DNA from: Cobetia sp. L2A1 | GTDB lineage: Bacteria; Pseudomonadota; Gammaproteobacteria; Pseudomonadales; Halomonadaceae | DNA length: 64,000 bases | Direction: 5' to 3' | Assembly (NCBI RefSeq): GCF_009796845.1 | Contig: NZ_CP047025.1 | Coordinates: 1,240,001-1,304,000 of the forward strand | In this document: positions 45,237 to 54,639 of the stretch, piece after piece | Layout: every line of letters starts with the position of its first letter | How positions within the stretch are numbered: the first letter of the stretch is position 1 | The notes under the pieces: model-generated | Told to the model about the DNA's origin: nothing | The model's input: the letters and a program-made list of their open reading frames with translations, nothing else | The model's database searches: none | Translations under genes and position numbers: made by a program

Positions 45237-46907
45237 TTGCGCGTGATAGCAGAATTCACTCAAAGCGAACGGCGTCAGGCACGTCGCCTATTGTTGGCCA
45301 GCCTTGTGGTGCTGGGGGTTGGGTTGTGGCCGTTATTTAGCAGTCATGTACTGTATCTGGATGATATGGGGCGTGTGCTGGATGGTTATTTCGGTTGGAA
45401 CATCAATGCGCGGCCCGCGGCGGAAGGCGTCATGCGCTTGCTTGGCTTTGGCGATGCGCTGGTCAATATTGCACCGTTGCCACAACTGGTGGCCTGGGCC
45501 ATCGCGGCCGGCATGTCGCTGGCATGGTGGCGTTGGGTGCCGGGGTTGAGGCCGATGGTCTACGTTCTCGGCAACGCGCTGATCTGGCTGACGCCCTTCA
45601 CGCTGCAGAATTTCACTTACGTGTTCGATAGCCTGCCGATGACGGTTGCGCTCGCCAGTGGCGTGCTGGCAAGCCTGCTGCTGCGACAGCCATTGTCGTC
45701 ATACCCGCCTTCATCACTCCCGTCTTTATCTTTCAAGCACCGCTGGCGGCGACTGATGGCCGCGACGGCGTTGCTGCTAGTGGCGTTATGTAGCTATCAA
45801 CCGGCGCTGAATGCCTTCCTGGTACTCAGCTTGTTGGAAGCATTGTTCAGCACCACAGTCCGTCGCAGCTGGCAGCTTCTGTTTCAGCGAGCGGGAGTGG
45901 TGCTCGTGTCGCTGGTGGTGTATCTGCCGCTCTCGAGAGTGCTGGTCGCCGGAGAATACAGTCAGCAGCATGGGCGCATGCTCGATCCTGGCGATGTGAT
46001 GGCATTGCTGGGCGGCGTGCAGAGCAATCTTCAGGCCGCCGCCACGGCATGGCGGGGAGGATTGGATCACGCAAGCCTGGTGTTCAGTCTAGTGTTGTTG
46101 ATGGGACTCGCCATGACATTGGGAGCTGGCCTGTGGAGTCGAAGAGGAGAGGGTGTTGAGCGTTCAGCTACATGGCGGGAGCGAGGGCTGAAGGCTTCCT
46201 TTGAGAGGCTCAGCCGAGGCCTGTGGCTACTGCTGTTGGTGCCCGCGCTATGGGGCCCGATGCTGTTGCTGGCAGAGCCGGTATTTCACTCTCGCACCTT
46301 GGTGGCGTGGGGGCCGTTGCTAGGCGGCGCACTGATGCTGGGGCTGGCAGGGCAGGAGAGCCTGAGACGATCTCAACGCTATCTTGTTCGCATGCTGCTG
46401 ACGCTGGCGGTGCTACTGTTGATACGTCAATGGTTGATCTTCGCCGCATGGAGCAATGCGCTTACCGCCCAGCAGCACTACGAAGCACAGCTGGCACAGC
46501 GAATCGTGATGGATGCCAGTACGCTAGGGCTTCCGCTGCGTTCAGTGCGTGATTCCGTCACCTTTCTGCCGCAGTCGCCATTGCCCGTGTTGGTGCTTGG
46601 CAAGGCCCCCATCGCGCCACTGGCGATAGGCGCTCAGCGACATGTGCCCGCAGTGAAACAGAATCTGATTGCAGCCTTTACACCGAATAATTATTGGGCG
46701 GTGGTGCGGTTACGCGCGGCGGGGGCCAGCGCCGTTACCTTGCTGCGTGATCCGAGTCTGAAAGCGCAGCTGGCGGAACGGAAGACCTGCCCGGCAATAG
46801 TGAGTGCGTCCGTTGTACCGCTGGCACCCTATCAGCTGTGGCAAGCAGACGGAGTATGGGTGATTGATTTCCGGGACAAGGCTCAGCAATGCCCGTCCGA
46901 TAATTGA
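45237..46907 (+). CDS. GtrC-like glucosyltransferase domain membrane protein
   Basis: A 556-aa membrane protein with about 11 transmembrane segments and the Glucos_trans_II pattern (LYLDDMGRVLDGYFGWNINARP in the first external loop, with the DD pair). Members attach glucosyl groups from undecaprenyl-linked donors to O-antigen or other glycans and act with GtrA/GtrB. The start is TTG 45237, with GGGAG 10 nt before it. It is separated from gtrBA by the MscS gene and a terminator, so it has its own promoter. Confidence 0.82.
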   Translation: MRVIAEFTQSERRQARRLLLASLVVLGVGLWPLFSSHVLYLDDMGRVLDGYFGWNINARPAAEGVMRLLGFGDALVNIAPLPQLVAWAIAAGMSLAWWRWVPGLRPMVYVLGNALIWLTPFTLQNFTYVFDSLPMTVALASGVLASLLLRQPLSSYPPSSLPSLSFKHRWRRLMAATALLLVALCSYQPALNAFLVLSLLEALFSTTVRRSWQLLFQRAGVVLVSLVVYLPLSRVLVAGEYSQQHGRMLDPGDVMALLGGVQSNLQAAATAWRGGLDHASLVFSLVLLMGLAMTLGAGLWSRRGEGVERSATWRERGLKASFERLSRGLWLLLLVPALWGPMLLLAEPVFHSRTLVAWGPLLGGALMLGLAGQESLRRSQRYLVRMLLTLAVLLLIRQWLIFAAWSNALTAQQHYEAQLAQRIVMDASTLGLPLRSVRDSVTFLPQSPLPVLVLGKAPIAPLAIGAQRHVPAVKQNLIAAFTPNNYWAVVRLRAAGASAVTLLRDPSLKAQLAERKTCPAIVSASVVPLAPYQLWQADGVWVIDFRDKAQQCPSDN

Positions 46908-46916
46908 TATTCACAA

Positions 46917-46952
46917 ACGCAAAACACCGCCCCTCGGGGCGGTGTTTTGCGT
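46917..46952. terminator. Bidirectional rho-independent terminator
   Basis: A 17-bp perfect arm pair (46917-46933 with 46936-46952) with core ACCGCCCC/GGGGCGGT and A4/T4 flanks. It lies between the GtrC-like gene and convergent putP. Confidence 0.92.
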
Positions 46953-47002
46953 CGTGCCGTATGGCAACTCAGCGGTGAAGGTGTCCACCGGCTAGATCAG
47001 CA

Positions 47003-48484
47003 TCAGGCGTGATTATCGACCTTGTCGAACTCGGCGAGGATATCCTGGCTCGGTTCTTCAGTGGCGATGCTGACCACGTAGATCGCGATGTAGGCGAAGA
47101 TGACGCCCGGCACGATCTCGTAGAGATCGAAGATGCCACCGGTCAGCTGCTTCCAGACCACCACGGTCACACCACCGACAATGATGCCGGCCAGTGCGCC
47201 GAAGCGGTTCATGCGACGCCAGTACAGCGACAGGATAAGCGCCGGACCGAAGGCGGCACCGAAGCCGGCCCATGCGTAGGAGACCAGCCCCAGCACGCTT
47301 GAGTTCGGATCAAGTGCCAGTATCCACGCGATGATGGCGATACCGACGACTGCGAAGCGACCGACCCAGACCAGCTCAGTCTGACTTGCGTTCTTCTTGA
47401 ACAGCGCCTTGTAGAAGTCATCCGCCAGTGCAGAGGAGGAGACCAGCAACTGGGAATCAGCGGTGGACATCACCGCGGCCAGGATGGCGGCCAGCAACAC
47501 GCCGGCAACGGCCGGATGGAAGATGAAGTTCACCATGACCATGAAGATCTTCTCGCTATCGGCCAGATCTTTCGGCACGTAGACGAGACCCAGCAGACCG
47601 ATGCAGATGGCCGCGAACAGACCGATGGCAGACCACACCACGGCGATGGTGCGTGCTGCCGGAATGTCCTTCTCGCTGCGGATGGCAGCAAAACGCGCCA
47701 GGATGTGCGGCTGGCCGAAGTAGCCCAGGCCCCACGCCAGCGAGGAGATGATGCCGACCAGTGTCAGGGCTTCACCGGTAGAGGCGTCACGGAACCACTC
47801 AAGTAGCAGCGGGTTCTCGGCAGTGATGCGTGACGTCGCTTCTGCCACGCCGCCCATGTCGGTGAGAGCAACCACCGGGACCACGACCAGCGCGACGGCC
47901 ATCATCAGTCCCTGGATAAGGTCAGTCCACGATACCGCGAGGAAGCCACCAAAGAAGGTGTAGGACACGATGGCGATGGTGCCAAGCGTCACGGCGACGG
48001 TGTAGTCGAGCCCGAAGACCGTCTCGAAGAGCTTGCCGCCAGCCACCAGGCCAGAGCTGGTATAGAAGAGGAAGAACAACAGGATGAAGACGGCTGAAAT
48101 GACGCGCAACATCTTGGAGTTATCGCGGAAACGCTTTTCGAAGTAATCCGGGAGCGTCAGGGAGTCGCTGGCGATGAAGCTGTAGATACGCATACGACGT
48201 GCCACGATCAGCCAGTTGAGCCAGGTGCCTGCCAACAGGCCGATGCCGATCCATGCAGCGGACAGTCCGCTCAGATAGGCAGCGCCCGGTAGGCCCAGCA
48301 ACAGCCAGCCGGACATGTCAGAGGCGCCGGCAGAAATGGCAGAAGTCCAGGGACCGAGTGAGCGGCCACCCAAAATGTAGTCCGACATGTTGGCGGTGCG
48401 CTTGTAGGCCAGCAGGCCAATGCCAAGCATCACTGCCAGATAGACGGCAAATGTGATGAGTATCGTGGGGCTATTTTCGACCAT
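47003..48484 (-). CDS. putP: Sodium/proline symporter PutP
   Basis: A 493-aa inner membrane symporter (SSS family, about 13 transmembrane segments). GGRSLGPWTSAISAGASDMSGWLLLGLPGAAY carries the Na+ and proline-site residues; AWGLGYFGQPHILARF and STADSQLLVSSSA are further hallmarks. AAAGGA precedes the ATG. It lies downstream of putA on the same strand, but 440 nt away, so it probably has its own promoter. Confidence 0.96.
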   Translation of the reverse strand: MVENSPTILITFAVYLAVMLGIGLLAYKRTANMSDYILGGRSLGPWTSAISAGASDMSGWLLLGLPGAAYLSGLSAAWIGIGLLAGTWLNWLIVARRMRIYSFIASDSLTLPDYFEKRFRDNSKMLRVISAVFILLFFLFYTSSGLVAGGKLFETVFGLDYTVAVTLGTIAIVSYTFFGGFLAVSWTDLIQGLMMAVALVVVPVVALTDMGGVAEATSRITAENPLLLEWFRDASTGEALTLVGIISSLAWGLGYFGQPHILARFAAIRSEKDIPAARTIAVVWSAIGLFAAICIGLLGLVYVPKDLADSEKIFMVMVNFIFHPAVAGVLLAAILAAVMSTADSQLLVSSSALADDFYKALFKKNASQTELVWVGRFAVVGIAIIAWILALDPNSSVLGLVSYAWAGFGAAFGPALILSLYWRRMNRFGALAGIIVGGVTVVVWKQLTGGIFDLYEIVPGVIFAYIAIYVVSIATEEPSQDILAEFDKVDNHA

Positions 48485-48924
48485 CGTGGAGTAAATCCTT
48501 TGCGATTATTGTTGTCAGACACCGAACGTTTCATGATCCCTTGGGGACGGCGCCACTCGTGTACACATCAGCATTACAGGTATGTCAGTCATTGTCGTAC
48601 CGCCTGCAGACTGACCGAATGTCAGGCTTAACGACTGGAGCCGACTGCATTCTGATTATGTTCAGACTAGCGCATAACAGGATCTTCTGACGTTCATGTG
48701 TCCCCGCATGTTGCGTGACGTAGCAAGCGGTCAGATGTGCCGCATGCCCACCGATCCTTTAATAGATGGGCATGTGGCACATATCACGAGCCAGTGAAGC
48801 GCCCGCAGGTATAGGGGCACTGATCTGCCCCCTATATTGCCTGGCGACTGTTACGCATCTGCGTCATGCAGTCCTCTGCCAGGCATAACCTGAACTGCCC
48901 GCCCAAGGGGCGGACAGTTCAGGT
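48485..48924. other. putA-putP intergenic region
   Basis: About 440 nt with the putP promoter region and a hairpin (48887-48925) directly at the putA stop codon. The hairpin pairs AACCTGAACTG with CAGTTCAGGTT and CCGCCC with GGGCGG, with one mismatch. There is no T-tract, so termination is uncertain. No gene is supported. Confidence 0.55.
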
Positions 48925-51900
48925 TCATTCTTCGCCCATGGCCAGAAGAGACGCGTTGCCACCGAGTGCCGTGGTATTGACGGTACGGGTTTTCTCGGTA
49001 GCGAAACGGTGCAGGTAGTGCGGGCCGCCGGCTTTCGGGCCGGTGCCAGAGAAGCCCTGACCGCCGAACGGCTGGACCCCGACTACTGCGCCGATGATAT
49101 TCCTGTTGATGTAGACATTACCAACACGAATTTTCTGTGCAACCTTATAAGCAAAACTTTCGTTTCGGGAATGTACACCGAAGGTCAGTCCGTAGCCGAG
49201 GCCATTGATGGTGTCGATGACCTTGTCCACTTCTCCGCCTTTCCAGGTGGCGATGTGCAGGATAGGACCGAACTGCTCGCTTTCGAGGCTGTCGATGCCA
49301 TCGATACGCAGCGCGACCGGTGCCACGAAGGTGCCGTGCTCGGTCTGACGTGGGTCCATGGTGGACTCGGCAATCACACGGCCTTGCTCACGGTAGGTCT
49401 CGATATGCTTGAGAAGACCGGCGCGGGCTTCTTCGTCAATGACTGGGCCCACATCGGTGCCCAGGTCGCGCGGATCACCGATGTTCAGCTCATCCATTGC
49501 GCCCTTGAGCAGCTCAATGACGCGCTCAGCGACATCTTCCTGCACATAGAGGACGCGCAGGGCTGAGCAGCGCTGACCAGCACTCTGGAAAGCAGACTGC
49601 ACCACGTCGTTGACGACTTGTTCCGGCAGTGCCGTGGAATCGACGATCATGGCGTTCAGGCCGCCAGTCTCGGCAATCAGTGACGGCAGCGGGGCATTTT
49701 CACGTGCCGCCAGTGAGCGATTGATGATCTGAGCCGTCTGGGTGGAGCCAGTGAAGCAAACGCCAGTGATACGTGGGTCGCTGGACAGTACGCTACCGAC
49801 GGTCGGGCCATCGCCCGGCAGCAGTTGGACGACATCACGTGGCATGCCGGCTTCACGCAGCAGTTCGACCACGCGGTGCGCGACCAGAGAGGTTTGCTCC
49901 GCCGGCTTGGCGACAACGGTATTGCCGGTGACGGCAGCGGCAACCATCTGGCCGCAGAAGATCGCGACCGGGAAGTTCCATGGGCTGATGCAGGCAAACA
50001 CGCCCTTGCCGCCGAGGAGAATCTGGTTGTGCTCGCCTGTCGGGCCTTGCAGCTCGGTCGGCATGGCGAAGTCGGCAATGGCACGCTTGGCGTAGTAGCG
50101 GCAGAAGTCGACGGCTTCACGAATCTCGGCGATGCCATCGGTCAATAGCTTGCCACCCTCGCGGGAGCACAGCGTCATCAGTTCGGCGGTGTGGGTTTCC
50201 ATCAGATCACCGAAGCGCTCGAGAATCGCGGCGCGTTCTTCGACCGGCGTCTGCTCCCAGCGCGGGTAGGCAGCCCAGGCAGCATCCACTGCACGTGAGG
50301 CTTCTTCTGCACTGGTCCACTGTACGTGGCCGATCGTGACACGGCGGTCGAACGGGCAGGTGACAGTCTGGCGGCGTGTCGGATCAGCAGCAACATCGAA
50401 AGCCAGCAGCGGACGCACGTCGTAGACGGTGTCCATATGGGTGCTCATTTCAGCGATCAGCGGCTGGAACTGGCTATTGATGTTCAGATTGATACCGCGT
50501 GAGTTGCGGCGACCTTCGCTATAGATGTGCGGCGGCAGCGGAATACGCGGGTTGTGATAGGTAGCGTACTGATTCAGGGTCGCGACCGGATGAGTACACA
50601 GGCTCTCGACCGGCACACGTGGGTCGACCAGCTGGTGGACGAACGATGAGTTGGCACCGTTTTCCAGCAGGCGACGCACGAGGTAGGGAAGCAGGTCCTT
50701 GTGGGCTCCGACCGGTGCATAGATGCGGCACCAGGTCGCTTTGGGCGCACGCTTCAGCGCGGCTTCATACAACGCTTCGCCCATGCCGTGCAGACGCTGG
50801 AATTCGAATTGACGTGTCTGTACGGCATTGGCGACATCCAGGATGGCGCTGATGGTATGGGCGTTGTGCGTCGCGAACTGCGGATAGATACGGCCACGCG
50901 TATTTTCGGACAGCAGGAAACGCACGCAGACCAGATAGCTGATATCAGTGGAGGCCTTGCGGGTGAACACCGGATAGCCTTCAACACCCAGCTCCTGAGA
51001 TTCCTTGATCTCGCTGTCCCAATAAGCCCCCTTGACCAGGCGCAGCGGGATTTCATCACCCTGCATATCCGCGACACGGTTCAGGTACTGCAGTGTTGGC
51101 AGTGCACGTGTGGAGTACGCCTGCACCACCAGACCGAACTTGCCCCAACCACGGCAGGTATCGCTTTCATAGACGGCGCGGAAGACTTCCAGAGAAATTT
51201 CGAGACGATCGACTTCCTCGGCATCGATGGTCAGCGCGACATCCAGCTCACGCGCGATGGTCGCGAGTTCACGTACGCTGGCGACCAGCTCTTCCAACAC
51301 CTGAGTGCGCCGGCCAAACTCATAGCGCGGGTGCAGGGCGGACAGCTTGATGGAGACGGACGGAGACGGTGTGCCCGACTTCAGTTTACGCGATGTCTCA
51401 CCGACGGTGCGGATGGCACGTGCGTAGTCGTCGAAGTAACCCTTGGCATCGGCGCGGGTACAGGCCGCTTCACCCAGCATGTCGTAGGAGTAGGTGTAAC
51501 CCTTGTCGAACTGCGGCTGGGAGCGCTTGAGTGCTTCCTTGATGTCACGGCCGAGCACGAACTGCTTGCCCATGATCTTCATCGCCTGATACATGGCGCG
51601 ACGGATGACCGGCTCGCCCAGGCGGTTGACCATGCGGTTGATGAAGGTCGCCGGCTTACCGTCTTCCTTGGGCAGATCCATCTTGATGACGTTGCCGGTC
51701 ATCAACAGGCCCCAGGTAGAGGCATTGACGAACCAGGATTCGCTTTGACCCAGATGTGATTTCCAGTCGGCCACGCCCAGCTTGTCTTCGATCAATGCAT
51801 CCGCAGTGTCCTTGTCCGGAATACGCAGCAGCGCTTCGGCCAGGCACATCAGCAACACGCCCTCCTGAGTGTTCAGACTGTATTGCTGGAGCAGCTCGTC

Positions 51901-52209
51901 GATGGAGTCGACCGCGGTGTCCATGGTGCGAATTTCGCGTACCAGCTCGGCCGTCTGGTCACCAATGCGCTTGGTATCAGTCGCATCGGCTCTCAGTAAT
52001 GCGACCAGCTCTGTAACGTAGGCATCTTCATCGACCAGGTAATGATCGCTGACCCGAGCGAACAGCGCTTCCGGCGTCTGTTGCCAAGTGGCCGGCGCAA
52101 GCATTTCATTGGCACGCAGAACGCTGGCGGGCAACGCATCTTTGGCGATAGCGGACTGATTGCTCTGAGTCGCGGCAATAGGCTGATCGGTGGAAGTGGC
52201 GGTAGTCAT
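48925..52209 (-). CDS. putA: Bifunctional proline dehydrogenase / glutamate-semialdehyde dehydrogenase PutA
   Basis: A 1,094-aa two-domain enzyme that oxidises proline to glutamate. The FAD-dependent PRODH part spans about residues 150-470 (VSIKLSALHPRYEF, RLVKGAYWDSEIK). The NAD-dependent ALDH part runs from about 600 to the end (SPWNFPVAIF, catalytic Glu in IAETGGLNAMIVD, catalytic Cys in SAGQRCSALRV). The DNA-binding ribbon-helix-helix of the long, self-repressing E. coli PutA is absent, so this is a short-type PutA. ATG 52209 follows AAGGGG by 8 nt. Confidence 0.96.
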   Translation of the reverse strand: MTTATSTDQPIAATQSNQSAIAKDALPASVLRANEMLAPATWQQTPEALFARVSDHYLVDEDAYVTELVALLRADATDTKRIGDQTAELVREIRTMDTAVDSIDELLQQYSLNTQEGVLLMCLAEALLRIPDKDTADALIEDKLGVADWKSHLGQSESWFVNASTWGLLMTGNVIKMDLPKEDGKPATFINRMVNRLGEPVIRRAMYQAMKIMGKQFVLGRDIKEALKRSQPQFDKGYTYSYDMLGEAACTRADAKGYFDDYARAIRTVGETSRKLKSGTPSPSVSIKLSALHPRYEFGRRTQVLEELVASVRELATIARELDVALTIDAEEVDRLEISLEVFRAVYESDTCRGWGKFGLVVQAYSTRALPTLQYLNRVADMQGDEIPLRLVKGAYWDSEIKESQELGVEGYPVFTRKASTDISYLVCVRFLLSENTRGRIYPQFATHNAHTISAILDVANAVQTRQFEFQRLHGMGEALYEAALKRAPKATWCRIYAPVGAHKDLLPYLVRRLLENGANSSFVHQLVDPRVPVESLCTHPVATLNQYATYHNPRIPLPPHIYSEGRRNSRGINLNINSQFQPLIAEMSTHMDTVYDVRPLLAFDVAADPTRRQTVTCPFDRRVTIGHVQWTSAEEASRAVDAAWAAYPRWEQTPVEERAAILERFGDLMETHTAELMTLCSREGGKLLTDGIAEIREAVDFCRYYAKRAIADFAMPTELQGPTGEHNQILLGGKGVFACISPWNFPVAIFCGQMVAAAVTGNTVVAKPAEQTSLVAHRVVELLREAGMPRDVVQLLPGDGPTVGSVLSSDPRITGVCFTGSTQTAQIINRSLAARENAPLPSLIAETGGLNAMIVDSTALPEQVVNDVVQSAFQSAGQRCSALRVLYVQEDVAERVIELLKGAMDELNIGDPRDLGTDVGPVIDEEARAGLLKHIETYREQGRVIAESTMDPRQTEHGTFVAPVALRIDGIDSLESEQFGPILHIATWKGGEVDKVIDTINGLGYGLTFGVHSRNESFAYKVAQKIRVGNVYINRNIIGAVVGVQPFGGQGFSGTGPKAGGPHYLHRFATEKTRTVNTTALGGNASLLAMGEE

Positions 52210-52504
52210 GGAGCAAACCCCTTGCTGCTGGGTGGCGGTACGCCGAAAAGGAGTGCCGGGTCGAGGCGCCGTGGATGCTGTCGTCAGCATCAGAGGTGCG
52301 AGACATCGGCCTGTCTGGATGTATACCTGTGAATGTAGAGTGGCGCAGGGGGGCGGGTCTTTCCAATTTCACGGGTACGCATGCCAAATTCGCGGACATG
52401 TCGCTGAACTGGCACGCTTCTCCGACCTTTGTCGAAGTCCATGAAGAGATATGCGGCGATCGTGTGCGACTAACGTCGTGGTGCTGGGCGTGTGATGAGC
52501 GGTG

Positions 52505-53263
52505 TCAGGCTTTTCGCAGGACGGACGGCGGGAAGCCTAGATGTTTACGGAAGGCGTGCGAGAGCGCGCTCTGGTTGGCGAAGCCGCAGCGGTCGGCAAT
52601 CTGCGATAGCGACAGTTCTGTCGTGCCCAATAGGCTGCGTGACTGCTCCAGTCGCCGGCGCAGCAAATATTGATAGGGCGATAGCCCCGTCAATACTCTG
52701 AAGCGTTCGCTGAAATGCTGCTCAGACAGATGGGACTGACGCGCCAGGTCGGCCACGGTCAGCCGCTGATTCAGGTTGGCATCGATATAGCGGTTCAGTG
52801 CAACGAGATCCAGCTGACGTCCGGTGCCGCCCAGCGCGCTCATCGGCTCGGCAAGGCGGGTATTGAGGCATGCAAGGAAGGTCGCAGCCAACAGGTCGCC
52901 GGGTGCCTGCTGATAGTCATTGACCTCCGCGAGCATGAATTCGAGATAGCCACGCAGACGCGTATCCAGCGTGAAGAAACGCGGGCGCTCGAACAGGCGC
53001 TTCAGCTCACGATGAGCACCGGTCAGATAGGGCGCATCATCGGGCAGGTCAAGTATCAGCTGGCGGTTTTCGCCGATGCCAGCGTAGTAGTGCACATGGT
53101 CTGCTGGCACGATACAGCCGGTCAATGGGCGAATCTCTCCGCCCTGGCCTTCTATCTCGAACTCGGCCAGGCCATCCAGCCCGATGACAAGCTGATGATA
53201 GCTGTGATCATGATGCTCTCGCAGATTGGAGAGCGGGATCAGGCGCATCTCACTGGCGGCCAT
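52505..53263 (-). CDS. AraC family regulator, likely of proline use (PruR-like)
   Basis: A 252-aa regulator with an N-terminal cupin (HHDHSYHQLVIGLDGLAEFEI, GCIVPADHVHYYAGIGE) and two C-terminal helix-turn-helix units (LTVADLARQSHLSEQHFSER and LSQIADRCGFANQSALSHAF). It lies directly upstream of putA. Pseudomonas uses the AraC-type PruR to activate putAP, and this protein resembles it in order and layout. The symbol is left blank because identity is inferred. It starts by TGATG overlap with the preceding membrane protein gene. Confidence 0.9.
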   Translation of the reverse strand: MAASEMRLIPLSNLREHHDHSYHQLVIGLDGLAEFEIEGQGGEIRPLTGCIVPADHVHYYAGIGENRQLILDLPDDAPYLTGAHRELKRLFERPRFFTLDTRLRGYLEFMLAEVNDYQQAPGDLLAATFLACLNTRLAEPMSALGGTGRQLDLVALNRYIDANLNQRLTVADLARQSHLSEQHFSERFRVLTGLSPYQYLLRRRLEQSRSLLGTTELSLSQIADRCGFANQSALSHAFRKHLGFPPSVLRKA

Positions 53264-53628
53264 CAGGCGCGAGTCTCCGCTACGCCAGTGCGTGCGCGCA
53301 GGTGTCCCAGCAGAATGCTGAGTTCTTCACGGCCCTCGCGCGAGAACAGTGCGCCGCCTTGTGCCACCTGCCACGGTCGTGCGTGATTATCAAAGATGCC
53401 CTGACAACGACGACGCAAGCTCTCCAGATACTCGTCATGGCGAATCGGGTAGCCAATCACGGTGTGCCATTCGTTCTCGCTGATCTCGCCACTGGATGCC
53501 TGGTCCAGTACGCGGGCAATGTCGCTGAAGTCAGTGCGAAAACGCGGGGTACGCGCCAACATCAGCATGCCGACCGTCGCGAGGCAGACAATCAGGCAGA
53601 CCACGAAAGTGATGATGAAAATTGACAT
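53263..53628 (-). CDS. Small membrane-anchored protein coupled to the AraC regulator
   Basis: A 121-aa protein with one N-terminal transmembrane helix (FIITFVVCLIVCLATVGMLML) and a soluble helical domain of about 95 residues (SGEISENEWHTVIGYPIRHDEYL, then FDNHARPW). I do not recognise a family. Its stop codon overlaps the AraC ATG (TGATG), so both are translated together. Whether it senses something for the regulator is unknown. Confidence 0.7.
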   Translation of the reverse strand: MSIFIITFVVCLIVCLATVGMLMLARTPRFRTDFSDIARVLDQASSGEISENEWHTVIGYPIRHDEYLESLRRRCQGIFDNHARPWQVAQGGALFSREGREELSILLGHLRARTGVAETRA

Positions 53629-53862
53629 GGGCGAACCTTGTGAAAGCAGAGACGGGAAGTGATGACCAATAGCCGTATTCTACCATGGCGAAGGTGCTGC
53701 ATCGTCAGCAGAGAACGATTGGCATATTCTGTCTGTCAGAACGATATGGCATGATTCCAGCACGCTATGGTGGATTACACTGTTACCGTGGCCTCTATCA
53801 TTCTCAGCGAGAATCCGGCGGTGTCACCGCTCATCTTCTTTCCCCTGCAGGAGCACCTGATC

Positions 53863-54534
53863 ATGGCGAGCCAACGTGTTGAAGCCGTCGAGCGTGCCCT
53901 GACGCTGCTGGAAGCGTTTACGCCGGCTGCGCCGCGTCTCACGCTCAATGAGTTGGCGCAGGCCAGCGGCTTTTACAAGAGTACGATTCTGCGCCTGATG
54001 GGTTCGCTTGAGTACTTCGGCTATGTCGAACGCGACAGTCACGGTATCTATTCCATCGGCGTGGCCCTAGGACGGTTTGCACAACTGGCGCCGGCGCTTT
54101 CGGTGCGTGAGGCACAGCGGCGTGAATGGTTGGCAGCATTGAATGTTGCCAGTGGTGAGACGGCGAGTCTGGTGTTGGTTGAGCACGGCAGCTTGCCGGA
54201 TGCCAGGCCTGCTGAGGGCATGACACGGCCACGGCAGGCGATGTGTCAGTTCGTGCAGCTCAGTCCAGCCCCGCTGCGGCATCAGTTGGAGGAAGGTGAG
54301 GTGCTGGATGCGGCACTGACCGCATTGCTGCAGCACTGCGTAGATAGTGGCGGGATTGAAGTGGGTGAGGCAGAAGGGCTGACCGTTGCCGCGTTGGCGG
54401 TAAGTGTGGCGCAGCAGGATGATGACGCCTTGGCGCCTGCCGAGGTCATCGTGATAAGTGGTCCAGCGGCACGCCTGACACCGCATCAGGCCCATCGGCT
54501 ATTGGGGGCGTGGCAGCAGAATGCGTTGCTTTAG
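53863..54534 (+). CDS. IclR family transcriptional regulator
   Basis: A 223-aa regulator with an N-terminal winged helix (VERALTLLEAF, LTLNELAQASGFYKSTILRLMGSLEYFGYVERD) and a C-terminal effector domain. The effector domain is about 30 residues shorter than usual for IclR proteins. ATG 53863 follows AGGAG by 9 nt; the open frame reaches back to 53767 but that part is not family-like. It is convergent with the tctCBA operon, which is a plausible target but not a proven one. Confidence 0.88.
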   Translation: MASQRVEAVERALTLLEAFTPAAPRLTLNELAQASGFYKSTILRLMGSLEYFGYVERDSHGIYSIGVALGRFAQLAPALSVREAQRREWLAALNVASGETASLVLVEHGSLPDARPAEGMTRPRQAMCQFVQLSPAPLRHQLEEGEVLDAALTALLQHCVDSGGIEVGEAEGLTVAALAVSVAQQDDDALAPAEVIVISGPAARLTPHQAHRLLGAWQQNALL

Positions 54535-54567
54535 TTTGCCCACGGCCCATTGAGAGTGCGCCCATGA

Positions 54568-54601
54568 AAAAGCCCCCACACGGCAACGTGTGGGGGCTTT
54601 T
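54568..54601. terminator. Bidirectional rho-independent terminator
   Basis: AAAAGCCCCCACACG (54568-54582), loop GCAA (GNRA tetraloop), and its exact complement (54587-54601). It divides the IclR gene from tctA. Confidence 0.95.
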
Positions 54602-54639
54602 GTGTACAGGTGCTTATCGTGCGATCTAGCAGGTGTGCA

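Noticed and set aside
50701..51759. 352-codon plus frame antisense to putA
   Set aside because: It is a long shadow frame inside the strongly conserved putA coding sequence, with no independent support.
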